A stretch of DNA of 64,000 bases from Sinosporangium siamense (lineage in GTDB: Bacteria > Actinomycetota > Actinomycetes > Streptosporangiales > Streptosporangiaceae): NCBI RefSeq assembly GCF_016863435.1, contig NZ_BOOW01000022.1, positions 1 to 64,000 of the forward strand. Direction: 5' to 3'. The position numbers and the translations under genes are program-made. Shown here piece after piece: positions 32,758 through 41,067 of the stretch; the stretch's first letter is position 1; every line of letters starts with the position of its first letter. The notes under the pieces were generated by a model, which was given only the letters and a program-made list of their open reading frames with translations, searched no databases and was not told where the DNA came from.

Positions 32758-33736
32758 CCCACCACCCGCTTGACGCCGGGCCGACATGGCGACCTCCACC
32801 CGGCCTCTTGCCGACCACTATGCATGCCTGTCCCTCAGCGGTCTTTCCCCTCCCCCATCAGCTTTCCGGCCGACCGACCACCTATCGGTTGCCAGGGAAT
32901 CCCCGGTGTCCGCATTCCAGCGCCGGTCCATGATCTCCGACCGGAGATCACACGCGACCCGCCCTCATGACATGGCGGAACCACCGCCACTTCCCCTCGC
33001 CCACGAGGACAGCCCCTGCAACCACCCGCTCTCCGAAGGGCGAGGCGGTATCCCGGCAGAGCAGCACACCACCCGCGCCGCTTCCTGACGTATCCGCCTT
33101 TGGAGTCCACACGCCGCCAGGTCCAGCACCTGCCGGGGAAGACGACCGCATACCACCAGGAGCCAGGGCGCACCGCGCCTCAAGCCCATAGCACCACCAG
33201 TACGGCGAAACCCGCGAAGACGGGTTGAGGGATGTGGGCCGCCATTATGGTGATCTGGATGGTGCCCTCGACAGCATCGAGGCCCCGCTCGGCCCGCCCA
33301 GCGGTTCCGGCGCGGCCCCCGCACAGGGGTAGACCACACTCGCCTTTGAGCTGAGATGGCTCGTGGGTCACTTGCAACCGACCTGAAGGTACGGCAGGCC
33401 GCGAGGCCATGCGAACGGGGGCGCCTGCCATACCTTGAGCACGCTCCGCCGTTTTCGCCGGGCTATTCATCTCGCAAGTCGGCGTCGGTATGCGCATGGG
33501 TGTCGCGTACGGCATGCCCACGGAACCGGGGTTGACGACCAGGCGGCGCGCTGCGAAAGGCAGCATTCTCGTTTTCGATTACGGGGTTTGTCATCGGGGT
33601 TCTGGAGGTTGAGCGAGGGGTGACGGCCCCGGCGTGTCTCCCGGTCGATGAAGCGACGCGTGAAATGCCGGCCGTGGGAGGACCTGCTTCCCTCCCTCCA
33701 GCGGAAGCAGGACCTGCCACGATTTTGTGATGCCGG
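32758..33736. other. Gene-poor, decayed region
   Basis: Nearly 1 kb without a convincing gene. It holds a remnant of a metallophosphoesterase (33501-33566, minus) and a hairpin CCTGCTTCC / GGAAGCAGG (33683-33711) downstream of the VOC gene that may end its transcript. Open frames on both strands have no ribosome-binding sites or recognisable products. Confidence 0.6.
33501..33566 (-). pseudogene. Remnant of a calcineurin-like metallophosphoesterase
   Basis: On the minus strand the frame reads RRLVVNPGSVGMPYA, the near-invariant NPGSVGMPY block from the C-terminal half of YfcE-like phosphoesterases. The expected upstream metal-binding motifs (GDxHG, GNCD, GHTH) are absent, and the frame diverges right after the block. 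Only this fragment survives. Confidence 0.5.
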
Positions 33737-34132
33737 TCAGTCCCTCAGGGGTTCGCCGCCGCCGTAGGGACGGGTGATGATCTCCATGGCGTGGTTGTCG
33801 GGGTCGTGGAAGTAGAGTCCCCGGCCGCCGTCATGGGTGTTGATCTCCATTTCCTTTTCACCGTGCGGGTCGGCCCAGTAGCGGAGGCCCCGTTCGCGGA
33901 TGCGGGCGAAGATGGCGTCGAAGTCGGCTTCCCCGACAAGGAAGGCGTAGTGCTGGGAGGGGAAGTCGCCTTCGGTGTCGAGGTAGTCGAGTGTGACGCC
34001 GTTTTGGAGTTGCACGGCGAGAAACGGGCCGTATGTAAAGGGTGGTTCAAGGCCGAATAGATCGGCGAGGAACTTAGCCGACTCTTCTTTGTTGTGAGTC
34101 GCCACGATGTGATGATTGAAGTGGATGGGCAT
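33737..34132 (-). CDS. VOC-family (glyoxalase-like) protein
   Basis: A 131-residue vicinal-oxygen-chelate protein made of two beta-alpha-beta-beta-beta units. Candidate metal ligands are the early His (NHHIVATHNKEES), and the late GRGLYFHDPDNHAMEIITRPYG with the typical DPDNHAMEI end. It could be a dioxygenase, isomerase or binding/resistance protein; the sequence does not decide. The ATG start lies inside a lower-GC stretch than its neighbours, which fits acquired DNA. Single gene. Confidence 0.88.
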   Translation of the reverse strand: MPIHFNHHIVATHNKEESAKFLADLFGLEPPFTYGPFLAVQLQNGVTLDYLDTEGDFPSQHYAFLVGEADFDAIFARIRERGLRYWADPHGEKEMEINTHDGGRGLYFHDPDNHAMEIITRPYGGGEPLRD

Positions 34133-34243
34133 GGCAATCCTTTGTCAAAGAGGCGCATGCATGCCGCCCCGCGGAACTCGTGAGTGGCGCGGGTGCGCCA
34201 CGGCTTCTTTCACGGTACCTCTGGAGAGAAAAAGGCGGCCAGG

Positions 34244-34741
34244 TCAGGCCCGGTCACCATCCGTTGCTAATTCATACAGCGTGTGACACCCCATAAGTTC
34301 GACCTCGAACCACACGCCCAGGCCGTGTTCGTCGTGATAATGCCCCCAGCGGTCGGCCGTGCGATCGACCAGCCACAGGCCGCGGCCGCCTTCGCTGTCG
34401 GGGGCCTGGTGGATCACGACGGGTTCGAGCGCCGAACCGTCGTCGATGACATCGACGCGCACCCGGGAGCAGGTGAGGTCGAGCAGTACGGTGACCTCTC
34501 CGTGGCTGGATTTGGAGTGAACGATCGCGTTCGTCACGAGTTCGCTGGTGAGGAGCGTGATGTTCTCCGCCTCGGCGGCGGTCATCGGGATGCGGTCGAG
34601 GAAGGCGCGCAGCCATGTGCGGGCGAGGCCCACACCGGCAGGGGTGCCTGCTATGTCCAGGCGGCGCGTGGGGCCATGTTGATACCGGATTTTTGTGGGA
34701 TGGGTGAGGCTGCCGTGTCCCGTCGCGTCGGACACCCTCAT
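34244..34741 (-). CDS. RsbW-like HATPase regulatory protein
   Basis: A 165-residue single-domain GHKL ATPase of the anti-sigma type: ITLLTSELVTNAIVHSKS (N box), VRVDVIDDGS (G1 box) and SEGGRGLWLVDRTADRWG (G2). I prefer the ATG at 34741 (GAGGT ten bases upstream) over the GTG at 34765. It is divergent from an XRE-DUF5753 gene followed by a DUF397 gene; this trio is a recurring actinomycete arrangement (whiJ/abaA-like loci) linked to developmental control. Its partner is probably not a sigma factor in such loci, but that is known only by analogy. Confidence 0.88.
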   Translation of the reverse strand: MRVSDATGHGSLTHPTKIRYQHGPTRRLDIAGTPAGVGLARTWLRAFLDRIPMTAAEAENITLLTSELVTNAIVHSKSSHGEVTVLLDLTCSRVRVDVIDDGSALEPVVIHQAPDSEGGRGLWLVDRTADRWGHYHDEHGLGVWFEVELMGCHTLYELATDGDRA

Positions 34742-34988
34742 GCCGACGACACCTCGAAGTCCCACGGGAAACGATGTTCGCGCTGATCACTCGTCCTCAT
34801 GTCACGGCTGACCTTTCGTCCAATGGTCACCATTCTGCTCCATAGTCGCAGAATTGGACATAATGCCGCTTCGCTATCAACACGAGGGGTGTGTGTGACA
34901 CGCTGCTTGCCTATGATGCACTCGTTGTCAATGCAAATGCAACCGTTGTTTGTGCATCAGTGCACGACATCACCGGGACGATGGGCGC

Positions 34989-35001
34989 TAATCTGTGCGC
35001 A
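34989..35001 (+). promoter_or_regulatory. -10 box placing the XRE gene start at +1 (leaderless)
   Basis: TAATCT at 34989-34994 with the ATG at 35001, and no Shine-Dalgarno. The spacing suggests a leaderless transcript and favours ATG 35001 over the GTG at 34995. Confidence 0.45.
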
Positions 35002-35846
35002 TGCCGCGACAGCACCAAGCCCCCACTGTAAGGCTTCGTCGGCTTGCTATGGAGTTGCGCCAACTCAGGGCCAACGCCAACAAGAGCCGTGAAGAAGTCG
35101 CGGCAGCCACCGATATGAACCGGGCGACTCTTTATCGCATAGAGACCGCTCAAGCCAGGCCGCAGGTCCGCACGCTACGAGCACTGATGGACCTGTACGG
35201 TGTCCCCGAAGCGCGGCGCGGCGAACTTCTCGCGATCCTCAAAGCGGCGAACAGTCAGGGATGGCTCCAGACGGCCACCGACCTCCCCGACCAATATGCG
35301 ACGTATATTCAGTTCGAGGCAGAGGCGAGACAGGTCCTCAATTATGAGACGTCGTTCATCCCCGGCCTCCTGCAAACCAAGGCTTACGCGTGGGCGGCGA
35401 TCTCCGGCAGTGGGCTCGGCCTTCCCGCCTCCGAGGTCGAGCATCGGGTGGCCGCTCGCATGGCGCGGCAGGCGCGGCGGGATCCACCGCTTTCTGTCCA
35501 TGCGATCGTGGATGAGGCGGTGTTGCATCGTTCCGTCGGTGGCTCACAGGTCATGAAAGCGCAACTGATGCGCCTGCAAGAGGCTGCCGAAGAACCCGGC
35601 ATCACTCTTCAAGTGATCCCATATGGTGTCGGTGCACACCCCGGCATGCATGGATCATTCGTCGTCCTGAGTTTCGCGGAAAATGACCCGGATGTGGTCT
35701 ATATCGAAGGCCACGACACCGATCTCTTCCTGGATAATGACGTCGACCTAGCACGGTACAACCTAGTGTTTGAGCACTTGATGGCCGTCGCCGCCAGCCC
35801 CCTTGAATCTCAGGCTGTAGTCGCGGCCGTGCTCGCCGATCAATGA
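35001..35846 (+). CDS. XRE-family regulator with DUF5753 (WhiJ-like)
   Basis: A 281-residue transcriptional regulator. The N-terminal helix-turn-helix (about 13-70: LRQLRANANKSREEVAAATDMNRATLYRIETAQARP) is followed by the DUF5753 domain (about 95-275: NYETSFIPGLLQTKAYAWA, RQARRDPPLSVHAIVDEAVLHRSVGG, VIPYGVGAHPGMHGSFVVLSF). Many paralogues of this type occur in actinomycetes, each with a small DUF397 partner, here 19 bp downstream. The divergent HATPase gene completes the trio. DNA target unknown. Confidence 0.93.
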   Translation: MPRQHQAPTVRLRRLAMELRQLRANANKSREEVAAATDMNRATLYRIETAQARPQVRTLRALMDLYGVPEARRGELLAILKAANSQGWLQTATDLPDQYATYIQFEAEARQVLNYETSFIPGLLQTKAYAWAAISGSGLGLPASEVEHRVAARMARQARRDPPLSVHAIVDEAVLHRSVGGSQVMKAQLMRLQEAAEEPGITLQVIPYGVGAHPGMHGSFVVLSFAENDPDVVYIEGHDTDLFLDNDVDLARYNLVFEHLMAVAASPLESQAVVAAVLADQ

Positions 35847-35865
35847 GAGGAGGTGCGGGAGAAAG

Positions 35866-36072
35866 GTGAACCTGGATATATCCCGCGCCGAATGGCGGAT
35901 TAGCAGCCTAAGCGGCGCTAATGGGCAGTGTGTCGCCGTCGCCTTTATGGAGAACCACATTCTGGTTCGTCACAGCAAAGAGGCCGACGGTTCGGTGCTC
36001 GTATTCACGCCGGGTGAGTGGCAGGCTTTCACCGGTGGTGTCCGGCTCGGTGAATTCGATCTGCCGGCCTGA
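35866..36072 (+). CDS. DUF397 protein
   Basis: A 68-residue DUF397-family protein: WRISSLSGANGQCVAVAF, then VRHSKEADGSVLVFTPGEWQAFTGGVRLGEFDL. Starts at GTG with GGGAG upstream. Standard partner of XRE-DUF5753 regulators, thought to modulate their activity. The Ser-Ser-x-S-x-N start (DISRAEWRISSLSGANG) is canonical. Confidence 0.93.
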   Translation: MNLDISRAEWRISSLSGANGQCVAVAFMENHILVRHSKEADGSVLVFTPGEWQAFTGGVRLGEFDLPA

Positions 36073-36156
36073 GGCCGCACAGATCTGATCAATTGCGGTG
36101 TGAAAGGCCCCGTTGAATTCTGATTCGGCGGGGTCTTTCCTTGTCGCCGGAGTCCG

Positions 36157-37689
36157 TCAGGGGCGCACCCGATAGTGGTAGCTGTGTGAGGGGGTGAAGC
36201 CACTGCGGGTGTAAAGCCCATAAGCAGGGCCATTATCTTCCTCCACTTGGAGGTAGAGCCGGGGGGCCGGCTGCGCGAGGGCCCACTGGGCGGCGGCGTG
36301 CAGGAGGGTCGTGGCGACGCCGTTGCGGCGGTGGTCGGGGTGGGTGGCCATGGCGAAGATGCCGGTCCACCCGGTGTGGGCGGCCAGGAGGACCATTCCG
36401 ACGGCCTCGTCGCCGTGGACGACGACCAGGAAGGCCATGGGGTCGGGGATGTGCGCGATCACCTTGTCGGCGATCAGGCGGCTGTCGGAATGCTGGTCGA
36501 GACTGCGGAAGACGTCCGCCCTGCGGGCGTGGTGGTCGATGGGGACGACGGGAAAGACGGGGGCGACACGGTTGACGAGGTCGGCGGCGCCGGCGATGAG
36601 CACGCGGGTCTTGCCGGTGAGGTGATAGCCCCGGTGGGCGAGGAGGCCGTCCAGCTGGGGATGGGCCTCGGCGGGACTCACCTGGATGCGGAGGGGCAGA
36701 TCACGCTCGCGGTAGAAGTTCTGGATGTGGTGGAGTTCCTGCTCAAGATTGGTTGAAACGTGGAATGGGGGAAGCGCGGAGTTCGAGCGTTTCCTGGTGG
36801 TGCCAGGGGTGTGGCGGAGCAACCAGCCTTCATGCCGCTCGACGACGGTGGCCGGCCACGCCAGAGCGGCACGTTGCTCGATCTGCCACGGCGTCGAGTT
36901 CCGGCACTGCCGTACAAGAGGGGGCAAGAGCGAGGCGAGGAGCAGGTGATCTTCGGGGCGTGTCGGCTCATATTCGGTGATGCCCAGACCGACGACGTCG
37001 AACCGCTCGGCGAGCGCCACAACGTGATCGACGAGCTCGTCGGGCAGGAAACCATCGGGTTCGGGCACTCCCACCGACGTGAAAGTCCGGGGATCGAGCA
37101 CATCGAGGTCGATGTGGATGTAGACGGCGGTCGCCCCGGTTCGCCGGATCGCCTCGACGAGCGCGGCCGGGTCGGGTTTGGCGATGTGCGTGATCCCGGT
37201 GGCGTCGACGTAGTCCTGTTCGGCGGGATCCAAGGCCCGCACACCAGCGAGAATCACCTGCTCAGGGCGCAAGGGCAACTCGGGCACCAGATCGGGCGGT
37301 CCTTCGCCGAGCAGGGTACGGAGCACCATGCCGTGAAAGGCCCCGGACGGGGACGAAGCGGGGGTGTTGAGATCTCCATGGGCGTCGAACCACACCACGG
37401 CGAGGCCGTTGCCCCCCTCATGCCTGCGGGCGGCGGCGGAGATCGGTGCGAGCTCCACACCGCAGTCCCCGCCGACCGTCACCACAAACCGCTCACCTGC
37501 CGTGGACAAGGCCTCGTGGACATGACGGGCGGTCTCGGCGAGTGTGCCGCCAAGCGGCACGGTGATCTCCACGCCCTCGGGCTCGGCGATGAGGGCACCC
37601 AGCATCATCGCCCCCTCCGAAAGCAAAGTGGCGGTAGGGGAGGACGAACCCTGCCATTGGGGCACCTCAACGACGGCCACCTCGGACAA
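36157..37689 (-). CDS. Arginase/agmatinase-like domain fused to a GNAT acetyltransferase
   Basis: A 510-residue two-domain protein. Residues about 1-290 are ureohydrolase-like: VGGDCGVELAP (His of GGDH replaced by Cys), VWFDAHGDLNTP, and IHIDLDVLDPRTF, preserving the Asp/His of the dinuclear Mn site, with ITEYEP near the end. Residues about 330-510 form a GNAT domain: MAFLVVVHGDEAVGMVLL, then FAMATHPDHRRNGVATTLL (acetyl-CoA P-loop R-x-x-G-x-A) and LYTRSGF. I chose the TTG start at 37689 because AAGGAGAGG lies just before it; GTG at 37716 is an alternative. The fusion suggests hydrolysis of a guanidino compound coupled to N-acetylation of the amine, an inference. Confidence 0.82.
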   Translation of the reverse strand: MSEVAVVEVPQWQGSSSPTATLLSEGAMMLGALIAEPEGVEITVPLGGTLAETARHVHEALSTAGERFVVTVGGDCGVELAPISAAARRHEGGNGLAVVWFDAHGDLNTPASSPSGAFHGMVLRTLLGEGPPDLVPELPLRPEQVILAGVRALDPAEQDYVDATGITHIAKPDPAALVEAIRRTGATAVYIHIDLDVLDPRTFTSVGVPEPDGFLPDELVDHVVALAERFDVVGLGITEYEPTRPEDHLLLASLLPPLVRQCRNSTPWQIEQRAALAWPATVVERHEGWLLRHTPGTTRKRSNSALPPFHVSTNLEQELHHIQNFYRERDLPLRIQVSPAEAHPQLDGLLAHRGYHLTGKTRVLIAGAADLVNRVAPVFPVVPIDHHARRADVFRSLDQHSDSRLIADKVIAHIPDPMAFLVVVHGDEAVGMVLLAAHTGWTGIFAMATHPDHRRNGVATTLLHAAAQWALAQPAPRLYLQVEEDNGPAYGLYTRSGFTPSHSYHYRVRP

Positions 37690-38016
37690 CTGCCTCTCCT
37701 TCCCCAGTGAATCCACACTACTGACCGCAAAAGTTGACGATCTCCGGCAGGTCCTGCCAAAAGATGACAAGGCGGGATCCCCGGCGGCGGGCCCCGCCTC
37801 GCAGTCGGAGAGCCGGGCCACCGACGGCAAACCCAAGCCGGCCAAGTGCCACATCCCCGTAGACGACCAAGGGTTCGCCACCAACTCCTCCGCGGCAAAG
37901 CTGTGGAACACCTTCCAACCAGCCCCTGCGCCCTTCGCCGAGCCCTCCAGGGCCCACCTGTCGCAACCGACAGGTTGTCATAGGATGGCAACGTACTAGC
38001 TGCCATGGAGGTGAAC
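37690..38016. other. Divergent promoter region
   Basis: 327 bp between the arginase-GNAT gene (minus) and the SRPBCC gene (plus). It holds the inverted repeat at 37974-37992 described separately; no gene. Confidence 0.5.
37974..37992 (+). promoter_or_regulatory. Inverted repeat upstream of the SRPBCC-ArsR operon
   Basis: GTTGTCAT-AGG-ATGGCAAC: arms match at seven of eight positions. It ends 24 bp before the SRPBCC start, in promoter position. Such sites are typical autoregulatory ArsR operators. Confidence 0.5.
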
Positions 38017-38448
38017 ATGCCGATTCCCGATCGGATCGAACGCACACTCACCCTCGCGCACCCGCAGAAGAAGGTCTGGGACGCGCTGACCACCGAAGAG
38101 GGCCTCAACGGATGGTTCGGCGACAGAGTCGAGGCCTACGATCTACGGCCCGGCGGGCAGATCGACATGCGGTGGGGGGACGAGCTCAGCACCCTGTGGA
38201 TCAAGCTGGTCGAGCCGCCGCACCGATTCGCCTTCACGTGGGCCATCACCGGCCTCCCCGCCGACGACCCCCGCCGGACCTACATCGAGTTCACCCTCGA
38301 ACCCGACGGCGACAACACCAAACTCAACGTGGTGGAATCGGGCTTCGCCCAACTCCCCGACGAAATGCTGAGTGCCTTCACCGGCAACACCGAAGGCTGG
38401 CAGAAGGAACTGTCCGACCTTGTCATCTACCTCGACGCCTCAGACTGA
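38017..38448 (+). CDS. SRPBCC (AHSA1/START-like) protein
   Basis: A 143-residue helix-grip protein of the activator-of-Hsp90 homologue type: IERTLTLAHPQKKVWDALTTEEGLNGWFG, FAFTWAITG, YIEFTLEPDGDNTKLNVVESGF, and a C-terminal GWQKELSDL helix. Binds an unknown hydrophobic ligand. ATG 38017 is preferred over 38005, which would sit inside the GGAGGTGAA ribosome-binding site. Ends 10 bp before an ArsR gene; SRPBCC-ArsR pairs are common, the regulator controlling the pair. Confidence 0.9.
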   Translation: MPIPDRIERTLTLAHPQKKVWDALTTEEGLNGWFGDRVEAYDLRPGGQIDMRWGDELSTLWIKLVEPPHRFAFTWAITGLPADDPRRTYIEFTLEPDGDNTKLNVVESGFAQLPDEMLSAFTGNTEGWQKELSDLVIYLDASD

Positions 38449-38458
38449 CACCGAGGCC

Positions 38459-38785
38459 ATGGCCGTAGCGGTCTTCACCGCCTTGGCCGACGCCAACAGG
38501 CGGGCAATCCTGGCCGAACTCGCCGCAGCCGGCCCGGCCACCGCCACCGAACTGGCCGACCGCCTGCCGATGACCCGCCAGGGAATCACCAAACACCTCA
38601 CCCTGCTGGCCCACGCCGGCCTGGTGACCGCCGAACCCGGCGAACGCCGCCGCATCCGCTTCCGCCTACGCCCAGAACCCATGACGGTCGCCCAGTCCTA
38701 CCTGTCCTCCCTGGCCCACGACTGGGACCGCAGACTCCACGCCCTCGGCTCCTACCTCGACCAGAAGGCCGGCAAAGAGACCTGA
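38459..38785 (+). CDS. ArsR-family transcriptional regulator
   Basis: A 108-residue winged-helix repressor: VFTALADANRRAILAELAAAG, then TATELADRLPMTRQGITKHLTLLAHAGLV (recognition helix) and EPGERRRIRFRL (wing). No cysteine-based metal site is visible, so it is probably of the non-metal subgroup that pairs with SRPBCC proteins. Probably binds the inverted repeat at 37974-37992. The longer frame upstream overlaps the SRPBCC gene and is not supported. Confidence 0.9.
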   Translation: MAVAVFTALADANRRAILAELAAAGPATATELADRLPMTRQGITKHLTLLAHAGLVTAEPGERRRIRFRLRPEPMTVAQSYLSSLAHDWDRRLHALGSYLDQKAGKET

Positions 38786-39193
38786 GCCGCGTGCCGCACA
38801 GACGGAGGCAGGAGACTGGGCCGGCGACAACCGCCCCGCCTCCTCCCTACCTACCGCGAACTGCCCCACCGCGAACTGCCCCACCGCGACTCCCCCACCG
38901 CGGACTGCCCCACCGCGAACTGGCCCATCGCGGATTACCCCACCACGAACTGCCCACCGCGGACTCCCCCACCCGGACGAAAACCCGCAGGCGCCCGTCC
39001 CACATTCTGTCCCACGCAGTCTTCCGGAACGCCCGCCGCCTCGACGGCCCGGCGAAGCCCGTCGACGAAGCAGCTCACCCGACGGGGCTTCGCCGGCGGA
39101 TTCGGGGCGGGGCACAAGGAGCGGCTGGCTATCCTGTGGCACGTCGAGCCAGGTACGGCTCCCCCACCACGAGCCCACCGGGAGGCGGCGACC
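38786..39193. other. Intergenic region with a repeat array
   Basis: About 400 bp before the histidine kinase gene. It contains a degenerate 15-bp tandem repeat (38851-38967). No gene is supported; long open frames on both strands are products of the repeats and of GC-rich sequence. Confidence 0.6.
38851..38967. repeat. Degenerate 15-bp tandem repeat
   Basis: About eight units of the type CCACCGCGAACTGCC, the first two or three well matched and later ones drifting in length and sequence (CCACCGCGACTCCCC, CACCGCGGACTGCC). On the minus strand the units spell VGQFA, but no ribosome-binding site or gene uses the frame. Confidence 0.7.
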
Positions 39194-40369
39194 GTGACAG
39201 CCTCCCAGCGCCGGAACATATGGCCTGCGACGGCGTTGGCGACGCACGTGGTCCTGGCTCTCCTGACGCTGATCGTCCTGACGGGCGCCCGGCTCTTCGG
39301 CGCGGAGCTGTGGCAGGTCTTCGCCGCGGCGGGTGCAGCCGTCCTGCTCCATGTGGGAGCGGTGGTGGCCCATCGACGTCCGTGGGCGGGATACGCGATC
39401 GGCGCGTTGGCAATGCTCGTCCTGGCGCTGACGCCCTTCCCGGGTTGGTCACTGACCATGCTGCCCTCGGCCGTGTGCTTCCCCATGACGTTGTGGCGGC
39501 TGACCACCCTGGTCTCGCTCAGGTCCTCGGTGGTCGCGCTGGCCGTCGCCCTGCTCGGAATCGTCCTCACCGAGCTGGTGGCGTGGGCCCGGCTGCCCCC
39601 CGACATCCTTGGGTGGACCCGCCTGATCGAGGGTGGACTGCTGATGCTCACGGTCGGCGGTGTTTGGCTTGCGGCCCTGCTGATACGCCGCAGGCACGAG
39701 GCTGGCCGGCGAGCCGAGAGCGAACGGCTGGCCGCGGCGGTCGCGGACGAACGGGCCAGCATACGCCGCGACCTGCACGACGTTATCGCCCACACGGTCA
39801 CCGTCATGGTCGCGCGGATCGAGGCCGCGGCGGTCACGACGGCGGATCAGGCGACCCGCCGCGAACTCGGCGACATCGCCGAGGCCGGCCGGGACGCCCA
39901 CCAAGGTCTGCGAGCGATGCTGGCGACCCTGGGCCCGGCCACCGTGCCCCCGCGCGCCGGTGCCCGGCCCAGACAGGTCCCGATCTCGCTAGATGCCCTC
40001 TCCGACCTCGTGGCCTCGGCGGCGAGCCCGCTCCATGCGGTGACGTTCACGGAGGTGGGTGAGCGACGGCCACTGAGCCTGAGTGCCGAGGTCGCGGCGG
40101 TCCGCGCCGTACAAGAGGGCATCACCAACGCGCTGCGCCACCTCGAACCACCGGTCGAGGTGACCGTTCACCTGCGCTGGACCCCGGCCGAGCTGGTGGT
40201 GGAGGTTCGTGACAACGGCGGCAAGGCGCTTCGCGACGGCGGCAGCCCGGGGACCGGCTTGATGGGGATCGAGGAACGCGTGCGTACGGCAGGCGGCACC
40301 CTGTCGGTAGACGACGGAGACGAGGGGTGGGTGCTGCGGGTGCGGCTCCCCACGAAGGAGGGGGCATGA
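39194..40369 (+). CDS. NarL-type sensor histidine kinase
   Basis: A 391-residue membrane kinase with about five hydrophobic segments (to residue 165), a short coiled linker, and a HisKA_3 dimerisation helix in which His195 is the phospho-acceptor (RRDLHDVIAHTV). The HATPase domain shows ITNALRHL and GTGLMGIEERVRTAGG. No extracellular sensor domain of note, so it probably senses membrane state. Starts at GTG 39194. Four-base overlap (ATGA) with the response regulator gene, so the two are coupled. Confidence 0.93.
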   Translation: MTASQRRNIWPATALATHVVLALLTLIVLTGARLFGAELWQVFAAAGAAVLLHVGAVVAHRRPWAGYAIGALAMLVLALTPFPGWSLTMLPSAVCFPMTLWRLTTLVSLRSSVVALAVALLGIVLTELVAWARLPPDILGWTRLIEGGLLMLTVGGVWLAALLIRRRHEAGRRAESERLAAAVADERASIRRDLHDVIAHTVTVMVARIEAAAVTTADQATRRELGDIAEAGRDAHQGLRAMLATLGPATVPPRAGARPRQVPISLDALSDLVASAASPLHAVTFTEVGERRPLSLSAEVAAVRAVQEGITNALRHLEPPVEVTVHLRWTPAELVVEVRDNGGKALRDGGSPGTGLMGIEERVRTAGGTLSVDDGDEGWVLRVRLPTKEGA

Positions 40370-41028
40370 CCGGGATCCGAGTCATGCTCGTCGACGATCA
40401 GGAGCTGTTGCGGGCCTCGCTCCGCACGGTGCTGTCGGCCGACGAGCGCATCGAGGTCACCCACGACGTCGGGAACGGCATCGACGCGATCGAGGTCGTC
40501 CGGCGGCACCGCCTCGATGTGGTGCTGATGGACATCCGCATGCCGCGCATGGACGGGGTCGCCGCCACGGCGGAGATCGCCAGGATCGCACCGGCGACCC
40601 GGGTGCTCATGCTGACGACCTTCGACGACGACGAACTGGTCGTGGCCGCCATCCGGGCCGGCGCGAGCGGCTACCTGACCAAGGACGTCCGGCCCGCCGC
40701 CCTGGCCCAGGCCGTGTGCGACGTCGCCTCCGGGACGTCGGCGCTCGCGCCGGGGGTGGCCGCGACAATCCTCGATTTCGTACGGCAGGTGCCGGCACGG
40801 CGGACGACAGCCCTGGAGGGCCTCACCCGGCGCGAGGTCGAGATCTTCGGCCTGCTCGCCCGCGGCAAGTCCAACAGCGAGATCTGCGCGGAACTGGTGC
40901 TGAGCGAGAACACGGTGAAGTCGCACGTACGGGCCGTCCTGCAGAAACTGAACCTGCGTGACCGCGTGCACGTGGTGATCTACGCATATGAGAACGGGCT
41001 TGTGGGTCGCAACGATCTGCCTGACTGA
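40366..41028 (+). CDS. NarL/LuxR-family response regulator
   Basis: A 220-residue regulator. Receiver domain: Asp10/Asp11, phospho-acceptor Asp56 (LMDIRMPRMDG) and Lys106 (GYLTKDV). Output domain: LuxR-type HTH (LTRREVEIFGLLARGKSNSEICAELVLSENTVKSHV). The ATG overlaps the kinase stop. The serine hydrolase gene 39 bp downstream may be in the same transcript or under its control. The TTFDDDELV stretch is typical of actinomycete NarL-type pairs. Confidence 0.95.
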   Translation: MTGIRVMLVDDQELLRASLRTVLSADERIEVTHDVGNGIDAIEVVRRHRLDVVLMDIRMPRMDGVAATAEIARIAPATRVLMLTTFDDDELVVAAIRAGASGYLTKDVRPAALAQAVCDVASGTSALAPGVAATILDFVRQVPARRTTALEGLTRREVEIFGLLARGKSNSEICAELVLSENTVKSHVRAVLQKLNLRDRVHVVIYAYENGLVGRNDLPD

Positions 41029-41067
41029 GATTCCATCCCGCCGGGTGGTCCCGTCTCACCCCTTAGG

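Noticed and set aside
38791-40062. A 423-residue plus-strand frame covering the 15-bp repeats and the kinase gene
   Set aside because: The kinase with His195 and HATPase motifs is in another frame; this one has only low-complexity Arg/Pro/Gly sequence.
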